The translations under genes and the position numbers were made by a program. Shown here piece by piece: positions 7,634 through 13,884 of a DNA stretch of 22,500 nt. The stretch's first letter is position 1. Every line of letters starts with the position of its first letter. Below the pieces are notes generated by a model. The model was not told the origin of the DNA. It was given only the letters and a program-made list of their open reading frames with translations, and searched no databases. Origin of the DNA: Prorocentrum cordatum (lineage: Eukaryota; Sar; Dinophyceae; Prorocentrales; Prorocentraceae); assembly GCA_963575745.1 (NCBI GenBank), contig CAUYUJ010020724.1, forward strand, positions 87,501 through 110,000. The letters run 5' to 3'.

Positions 7634-10555
7634 TCAGCGGCGGTCGTGTGACCACGTTGCCGTCTGACTCGGAGGCATGCTGTTAGCGGATGGCTCCGCA
7701 GGAGTCGCTGGTGTGGCTACGCTCGCGATCTCCACGCGGGTTGGCCCCGCAGAGTCCGACGAACCTCCGCCCGTGTAGCTTGGTGGTGGTGGCGGTGACG
7801 CGGGTGGCCCCGCTTGGTCCTCAGGTGTCCATTTATTCACCGCCTCCTGGACTGCCCAGAATATCTTAGACTTCAGAGCATCCTTCATATGTGGCCAGGT
7901 CCCTTCGGGACACTGTTGGCCCTCCCACCAGCTGTTCAGCGTCCTGTCCACGATCAAACGGGTCGTGTCTTCCAGGAGCTGCTTGTCGATGTACGGCTCG
8001 ACAATGTACGTATCGGTCGTGACGGTCGTGGACTGTCCCGTCGCGGGTGGCCCCGCTGTTGCTTCGGCGGGTGGCCCCGCACTGACGGGGTCCTCTTCGT
8101 TCTCCGTCTCGTTATAGCCAAATCGACTACTGCGGATTGTGAAGGTGTTCGTGACCGTCTGGCTTTTAGCCCCGTCATACAAACCGCAGGGAATCGCGAG
8201 ATGTCCCGAGGGAGTTTTCTTCGCCTTCAAGACCTTGGCGCCTCTTCCCAGCTTCAGGGTGTAGTCACCGCTGGGGAAGATAACCTTCTGGTAGCCTGGC
8301 TTCAGCACGATGATCGTATCACGTGCTTCCATGGCTCCTAGGCCCCAGATGGCCGGGATATTAGCACCCGAGCCTTCTGCAATGTTGGAAGCATACTCCT
8401 CAATACGGGGGCTCGCCTCATTGGCATATTGTACCCCGATCTTGAAGTTGCCCATCTTCCGACATATCGCAGCGCCCTCACCAACACCATTGATGTAGAG
8501 GGTCTTGCTCAGGGTGCATATGGCAGGTCGGTAATTGTACCTGGCCATAATCTCCTGGAAGGTTCGCGCCGTATTGGATCCAATGATGTTCACATTGGAA
8601 CCAATGTCTAGCATGAACGAGATGCAGGGCATACCATCTTCGTCGGGAAAGAATGTCCCATTGCGCGCTGCCAGAGCGATTGTCCCATGGTCATTGGTGT
8701 GGTACGTGATTTGCGATCCGAGTGTACCCTTCAACAGGCGCTGTTCAAGAACCCATTGACTCATGGTCAGCTCGGTGCACCACATCTGCTCATACTGGCG
8801 GCGCTCCTCCACGGTAATTGGTTCCTGCTCAAGGACCCAATAATTCGCAGATAGCGTAGACATCCATTCACCTCCTGGTGGCAGCGTGTCCGTGTCGTCA
8901 CGTGCGTAGGTCAGCCCCTCTGTATCGATCATGAATGTAGTATGGAACTGGGCTGCCTCTGCGCTCTCAGCGCTTGCCCGGCTCCTGGCGCTGACCGGGC
9001 TTGCCACTCGCGAGGTCCTGGTTGATCCAGTTGGCCTTCGAGTCCCGCCTCCGCTCCTGCCACTCCGCCTGATGTTGGCCTCCATTGCCCTCAGGAAACC
9101 TGGATTTGGAGGTCCATTTGCGGGTGGCCCCGCTTGTGCGGCGGGAGCCGCTTCAGCGGGTGGCCCCGCAGCTGGGGGCTCCTGCGCTCGAAGCGCAGGC
9201 AGGATTGGCATCTGAATGCCTTGCTCTGGTGCTGGCCAGGGGTATGCCTGTGCAGCTGGGGCACGTGCGGATGGCTCCGCCGATTGTGCGGCTCGAGCCT
9301 CCAGTGCCTCCACTGCTTCACGTAGCCGACGCATTTCCCGGGCATCTGCCACGTACCTTTCCTGCTGGCGCGCTTGTTCTGATTCAGCGTCGCGCTGTCC
9401 AGCATACGGGAAGTGTGCTATAACTATGCCCGGCCCACGACATACAGCGCAGGGGGCCTCATTCGGCGCACCTGGCCGCTGATTGCGGACGTGCTGCTGT
9501 GCAACACGATCCCAGCATATATCGTGAAAGAAGTGCCCACACGCCAGTCTCCACACTGTAGTGCCCATCTCGTAGTTGTCCATGCAGATTGGGCACTGTG
9601 TGAAGTTGTAGTCTGAAATGACTGGAGCAGGCACGTCAGGGCGAGTCCGAGCTTGGCGCTCGAAAGTGGTTTCGCCCTCCCGATATGGCGTCGGTGGCGG
9701 CCGTCTGTCTGGCCGTTCAGCGGGTGGCCCCGCTTCTGCGGGTGTCCCCGCTTGGGTCTCACGCTCAATCCTTCTCTGGATCGCGCGTTGTTGGCGCAGC
9801 CTGGTGTTGTCCCGAGCCTGCTGCCTGGATGCCAGTATCGCTTGCTGCGTGTTGTGCACGTCGCGGATGTAGTCTGGCATGTTGCCCATAGCGGCTGGCA
9901 CCGCGAGACCAGCTGGCTGAACTACGGTCTCGGGGTCCGTCGGCGTGGGCATGTAGGCGTAGTGCGGCATAGACTGCGCATCGACCGCTCGTGTAAACTG
10001 CAAACGAAACATCTCATTGGCTAGATTCCGAGTGTATTCGTTCGCAGGTGGCCCCGCAATCATAGGAGTGTTATTCATCTGCGCGTAGTACTCCGGGTAC
10101 ATCGGCGCGTCCATGGCCTGTGCCTCTGCTGGACCGTGATTGTCCCATCCATATATCGGGTGTGATGCTATTCCTGGAATAAACACCTGTCGATATGGAT
10201 TCGTGGGATCAGCATTTGGAGCATCTTCAGAAGTCCAGCTCCAGAGAGGCCGAAAGTCGCCATGATTCGTAACATCTATGTTGCGGTTCCGCAACAGGCT
10301 GGGCACTCTATCAGCTTGTTGCTGCAGAAAAGTAGCCTGTGCTCTTAAGTTGGCTGCCCGACGTTCGTAGTCTGAACCTTGCTGTCCGTCAGCGGGTGGC
10401 CCCGCTTGAGCGGGTGGCTCCGCAGGCGTTCGCTCGGCGGGTGACCCCGCAGCCACTCCTCCTTCACTACCCCTCGGAGTGCCAAAGGGAGTGGTTGCTT
10501 GGAGTGCTGCTGCGAGTGCCGGATTCCCGCGAATCGCCTGGAGTCTTTGCCACAA
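7634..10555 (-). CDS. RING-H2 finger and retropepsin-like protease polyprotein segment
   Basis: This frame encodes 973 residues from a TTG; the frame is open from 10615. A C3H2C3 RING finger lies at residues 321-372 (C321, C324, C339, H341, H344, C347, C369, C372) and is followed by a charged, helix-prone stretch (about 385-425). RING-H2 domains usually recruit ubiquitin-conjugating enzymes. A retropepsin-like domain follows (about 643-790): FMLDIGSNVNIIG has the hydrophobic-Asp-x-Gly-Ser shape, and a later IWGLGAMEARDTIIV resembles the C-terminal half of such proteases. The active-site triplet reads DIG rather than the usual DTG or DSG. Linkers are packed with AGPPA or AEPSA peptides encoded by the hairpin repeats. 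The frame ends at an in-frame TGA with open sequence beyond. Confidence is high for RING and moderate for protease. Confidence 0.88.
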   Translation of the reverse strand: MWQRLQAIRGNPALAAALQATTPFGTPRGSEGGVAAGSPAERTPAEPPAQAGPPADGQQGSDYERRAANLRAQATFLQQQADRVPSLLRNRNIDVTNHGDFRPLWSWTSEDAPNADPTNPYRQVFIPGIASHPIYGWDNHGPAEAQAMDAPMYPEYYAQMNNTPMIAGPPANEYTRNLANEMFRLQFTRAVDAQSMPHYAYMPTPTDPETVVQPAGLAVPAAMGNMPDYIRDVHNTQQAILASRQQARDNTRLRQQRAIQRRIERETQAGTPAEAGPPAERPDRRPPPTPYREGETTFERQARTRPDVPAPVISDYNFTQCPICMDNYEMGTTVWRLACGHFFHDICWDRVAQQHVRNQRPGAPNEAPCAVCRGPGIVIAHFPYAGQRDAESEQARQQERYVADAREMRRLREAVEALEARAAQSAEPSARAPAAQAYPWPAPEQGIQMPILPALRAQEPPAAGPPAEAAPAAQAGPPANGPPNPGFLRAMEANIRRSGRSGGGTRRPTGSTRTSRVASPVSARSRASAESAEAAQFHTTFMIDTEGLTYARDDTDTLPPGGEWMSTLSANYWVLEQEPITVEERRQYEQMWCTELTMSQWVLEQRLLKGTLGSQITYHTNDHGTIALAARNGTFFPDEDGMPCISFMLDIGSNVNIIGSNTARTFQEIMARYNYRPAICTLSKTLYINGVGEGAAICRKMGNFKIGVQYANEASPRIEEYASNIAEGSGANIPAIWGLGAMEARDTIIVLKPGYQKVIFPSGDYTLKLGRGAKVLKAKKTPSGHLAIPCGLYDGAKSQTVTNTFTIRSSRFGYNETENEEDPVSAGPPAEATAGPPATGQSTTVTTDTYIVEPYIDKQLLEDTTRLIVDRTLNSWWEGQQCPEGTWPHMKDALKSKIFWAVQEAVNKWTPEDQAGPPASPPPPPSYTGGGSSDSAGPTRVEIASVATPATPAEPSANSMPPSQTATWSHDRR

Positions 10556-13500
10556 GCTGTTCTCGCTCGTTTCAGACGGCGGAGTCCGAAACGGCGAGCC
10601 ACCATCTGAGCCGCCCTAGGGACAAACCTCGCACCTCCCGTCTGCTGCGGAGGGCGTTGTGGCTGTGGTCCTAGGACGCCTGGTGGCCCCACAGGAGTGC
10701 GCAGGTTCCTCTGCTGTGCGTCTTGGATACCTGTATGCACTGCCCACGGGTCAGCACGATATAGCTGATCGGTCAGTCCAGAAACGTCGGCTGGTGTCAA
10801 GTAGCTGTTGAGGGCCTGGACCCATGCCTGCTGATCCGGCCTCCAAGGAGATGCTACCGTTGCTACTGGTGTGACCACTTGTTGCCATGAACCGTCCGAG
10901 GTGTCTACCGCGGGTGTCCCCGCACCTGCGGGTGGCCCCGCTTCAGGCATGACCTCGTCTTCCTGGGCATTTATCATGAGGACCGTCTGTGTGTCGTACG
11001 GTCGTGGAGCAACATCTTGCTCGGTCATGATCAAGTTGAATGGGCGACCGTCCGTCTTAGACCATCCCTTTAGGTACATGGCGTGATCTTCCATTACACC
11101 CAGAGTTTTGTCACATAGTTTAAGTGGCAGGTAGTCATCGGTGCGAATCCTGTCTGCGGGTTGGCCCCGCCTCCGCGATTTGTCATACGCCAGCGGATTG
11201 CTCCAGGCTTCACCGACCCGATATTTCGCAATGCTCACAATCTGGAGGATATGATCGGGCGGTATACGGCCGTCGTGGCCCCGTGTCATGACGATGTCAT
11301 TTGCTGACCTCCATAGGGGGAAGCCGCTGGACAGCATCTTGTTGATGCTGCAGAATATCAGCACCTCCGAGTCAGGACGGATGCCCGATTGAATCCTCGG
11401 GTCGCCCGGGAGGTAGGGGCAGCCGTGTACAAATTGGCGCCCCCCCTTCCTTTTAGGGTTGTCCTGTGCGAGGCATGAAAGGCCATTAGCAAGGATGTCC
11501 TTGACATACTCCCACTGTGTCCCGTGGATGAAATATACTGGGTCGTCTGGTTCTTTCATCCATGTTGTGATCGGCTTATAAAGCGACTCGGGACAGTGGA
11601 TGCCTGGACTGCTGTGGCCGTTCGTGGCTCTGATGAAGTACTGTGGCCTGCGTGCCGTTGGTCGAAACCTGGGAGGCAGCAGCATGCTGTCATCAACGCA
11701 CTTCATCTGGAGCCTGCCCTTCTGCATGCCGTGATGGTCAATCATCTCACAGCAGTTTAGCAGCACCCAATACACGTATGACGTGTGGGGCCTGCCCTTG
11801 ATCAGCACCTCGTGCATTTCACGATAGCCTTTCCACTGATCATTTTCAGTCCAGTTTGTCAGCAAATCGTCAACAACAACCCAGCCATCGTATGGATCGA
11901 AAGTGCTAATCTTTTCGAAGTGTCGGCTGAATCCATCCTTCCAATACGGACTATGGCGTAGGGCTGTAGAGAACCATATTGACACCTTGGTCATTTGCCC
12001 ATCGCGCGGCAGAGTCGGATCCATGCCGAACCTCTCCATGACCTTCATGAGCTCTGCCCTGTGCTGCGCGACGCGCAATGGCGGCCTGTCTCGCAACATA
12101 TTTCCCACGGCTTGTTGTTCACGTTCCCAGTCGTTGCGGCACTCGAAGTTACGACGATCAGGGCAATTAGTGACCTCGTATCGATCTGTATCGTCTCGAG
12201 TGACTCGTGGGTTTATGGTGCGCTTCGGGCCTTTGCCTTCAATGCCTTGCCAATATTCAATGGCTCCCAGAGGGATGTTCCTAAGAACAGACATCGCTGG
12301 CTGCCAGCGCGCGGGTGGCCCCGCTAATGCAGCTGGCGGCGCGTTAACGGGTGGCTCTGCAGAACCTGCGGCTGACGAGGCAGCTCCAGCGGATGACTCC
12401 GCGCCAGGGTGCGGGTGACCTTGGTCAGCCACTGCATCGTCGGCTAGTTTCTGTCGGTCGCCAAATTCTCTGAGGGCTCTGAAGCGTTCTTCTCTTGAAA
12501 GAGTGCTTTCTGCGGGTGTCCCCGCTGCTGCAGCTGGCGCCGCTTTAGCGGGTGGCCCCGCGGAGCCCTTGTCCTCCTTAGCTTTGGCGGCTGCTTCTGC
12601 CCGCACCGACCTCATCCCAGCTTCGGGCTTCGGCTGTGCTTTCATTCGTGCCGAACCTGGTCGTGGTGCAAGGCGCGGCTGATGCAGAGTTGGAGCCCAG
12701 TCACCTCGGAAGGCTGCCTTAGGCTGGTTGCGAACTTCGTCCTTGACATCGCCTTGGGCAGCCGGTGGCATCGGGGTCGATGGTCCAGCAAAAGCCTTCC
12801 TCCTCTCCGTCACGGACGGGCCGGTAGGCTCTCCCTGCTCAGGGTCGCCCTTCTTGGCGATCCCTCTGGCCTTCGCACGCCCCTGTGTGTCTTCGGGGCT
12901 CTTGGACGGGTGTCTCTTCGCAGGAGTCGGTGAAGAAGAGGAGTCGGCTTCAGGTCTTGGAGGTGGTCTGCTGCCCTTACCTGGTTGTGGACCAGGAGGG
13001 TCCTTAGGAGGGCCTTCTGGCTGGCCATGATCATGGATGATCTGCCTCATATGGTCGATGTCGGCAGTGCCTTTTATGGCCAGCTTGTACTTGCCATTTT
13101 CGTGGCGGTGAATAACCCTTGTGCAAAACCACTTCTGCGCCGAGGAGCTGTAGTACCAGCAGGCGCACCCATCAGGGAATGGATTCTCTGAGCCGTCTTC
13201 CGCCGCCCATTCTTCATTCAGTTCGGTTTGGTCAGTGCCGGCGGCGGATCCGGCAGCAGATGCAACAGCTATCCAATCTTCGTCCGCGGACCCAGCGGCT
13301 GGCGCCGCGTCTGCGGGTGACCCCGCTTCTTTGCTGGATTCTGCGGGTGACCCCGCCTCTTTATGGAATCGGCGGTTCCATTCCTTGAGGCGATGGTCAT
13401 TGGGAAGCTGTACCCAATTTTCCCTGACAGTGTTGGCAACCTCCTCGGTCATAGGGACGCGATCGGCTTCAGTGATGCGCTTTCCTCCTCCAGGGACCTC

Positions 13501-13842
13501 CTTATTAGGATCATGGACGTTGCCAGCGTCATCTCCATGAGACCAATTCCACGGGGTCTCACCGTGATGGGGACTCCTGGAGGGGCGGTCCATTGGACAG
13601 CTGCGCATGTGACCTTTGAAGGGCTCGCACTGACATACTTGTTTCCTGTATGTCTTGCGATCGTTGATGATCTCCTGTTTCTTAGCCCTTTTGTCCCAAG
13701 CCTCTGGCGTTTTGGTCTTGCCACCCTTGGTACGTATTATCATGCCAGATTCGTCCCTTTTGGTGCAGTACTCCTTAGAATTCCAGTGGCGGATCACGTC
13801 CATCGAGTAGCCGGGGTACCAATTGATGTACCACTCCGGCAC
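10345..13842 (-). CDS. Tpt1/KptA-like RNA 2'-phosphotransferase in a retroelement polyprotein
   Basis: This frame encodes 1165 residues from a GTG. It is in the same frame as Gag, from which only a TAA (13885-13887) separates it, and the gap between is open. Residues 1-615 are low-complexity with many AGSPA, AGPPA and AAPAA repeats, plus a Cys/His/Trp-containing patch at about 220-272. Residues about 618-875 match the Tpt1/KptA family. ALRHSPYW supplies R629 and H630, GWVVVDDLL matches the family's GYVxVDDLL box, YFIRATNGHS supplies R738, VYFIHGT matches the HGT box, and SGIRPDSEVLI supplies R822. These four correspond to the Arg-His-Arg-Arg set essential in yeast Tpt1. The family uses NAD+ to remove an internal RNA 2'-phosphate left by tRNA splicing ligases. 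From about residue 1090 this frame becomes a shadow of ORF3, so the product probably shifts -1 near 10560-10615. Confidence 0.9.
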   Translation of the reverse strand: MPEWYINWYPGYSMDVIRHWNSKEYCTKRDESGMIIRTKGGKTKTPEAWDKRAKKQEIINDRKTYRKQVCQCEPFKGHMRSCPMDRPSRSPHHGETPWNWSHGDDAGNVHDPNKEVPGGGKRITEADRVPMTEEVANTVRENWVQLPNDHRLKEWNRRFHKEAGSPAESSKEAGSPADAAPAAGSADEDWIAVASAAGSAAGTDQTELNEEWAAEDGSENPFPDGCACWYYSSSAQKWFCTRVIHRHENGKYKLAIKGTADIDHMRQIIHDHGQPEGPPKDPPGPQPGKGSRPPPRPEADSSSSPTPAKRHPSKSPEDTQGRAKARGIAKKGDPEQGEPTGPSVTERRKAFAGPSTPMPPAAQGDVKDEVRNQPKAAFRGDWAPTLHQPRLAPRPGSARMKAQPKPEAGMRSVRAEAAAKAKEDKGSAGPPAKAAPAAAAGTPAESTLSREERFRALREFGDRQKLADDAVADQGHPHPGAESSAGAASSAAGSAEPPVNAPPAALAGPPARWQPAMSVLRNIPLGAIEYWQGIEGKGPKRTINPRVTRDDTDRYEVTNCPDRRNFECRNDWEREQQAVGNMLRDRPPLRVAQHRAELMKVMERFGMDPTLPRDGQMTKVSIWFSTALRHSPYWKDGFSRHFEKISTFDPYDGWVVVDDLLTNWTENDQWKGYREMHEVLIKGRPHTSYVYWVLLNCCEMIDHHGMQKGRLQMKCVDDSMLLPPRFRPTARRPQYFIRATNGHSSPGIHCPESLYKPITTWMKEPDDPVYFIHGTQWEYVKDILANGLSCLAQDNPKRKGGRQFVHGCPYLPGDPRIQSGIRPDSEVLIFCSINKMLSSGFPLWRSANDIVMTRGHDGRIPPDHILQIVSIAKYRVGEAWSNPLAYDKSRRRGQPADRIRTDDYLPLKLCDKTLGVMEDHAMYLKGWSKTDGRPFNLIMTEQDVAPRPYDTQTVLMINAQEDEVMPEAGPPAGAGTPAVDTSDGSWQQVVTPVATVASPWRPDQQAWVQALNSYLTPADVSGLTDQLYRADPWAVHTGIQDAQQRNLRTPVGPPGVLGPQPQRPPQQTGGARFVPRAAQMVARRFGLRRLKRARTACGKDSRRFAGIRHSQQHSKQPLPLALRGVVKEEWLRGHPPSERLRSHPLKRGHPLTDSKVQTTNVGQPT
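12512..12561. repeat. Three adjacent mini-hairpins in the Tpt1 ORF linker
   Basis: Hairpins at 12512-12525 (loop TGTC), 12529-12542 (GCAGC-TGGC-GCCGC, one mismatch) and 12548-12561 (loop TGGC) lie 3-5 bp apart and encode AGPPAKAAPAAAAGTPA. Neighbouring copies carry different stems, so they are not simple recent duplicates of one another. Confidence 0.8.
13295..13356. repeat. Three mini-hairpins near the 5' end of the Tpt1 ORF
   Basis: Hairpins at 13295-13308 (GCGGC-TGGC-GCCGC), 13313-13326 and 13343-13356 (both GCGGG-TGAC-CCCGC) encode AGSPA, AGSPA and AAPAA in frame. The two TGAC copies sit in similar local sequence (TCTGCGGGTGACCCCGC), suggesting duplication about 30 bp apart. Confidence 0.8.
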
Positions 13843-13884
13843 GTACTGAGCGGATACACCGACGGAGTGCTCCGTACTGCACGG

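Noticed and set aside
7634-7636. Selenocysteine at the in-frame TGA
   Set aside because: There is no Cys-like active-site context around the codon and no identifiable SECIS element; readthrough or mutation is simpler.
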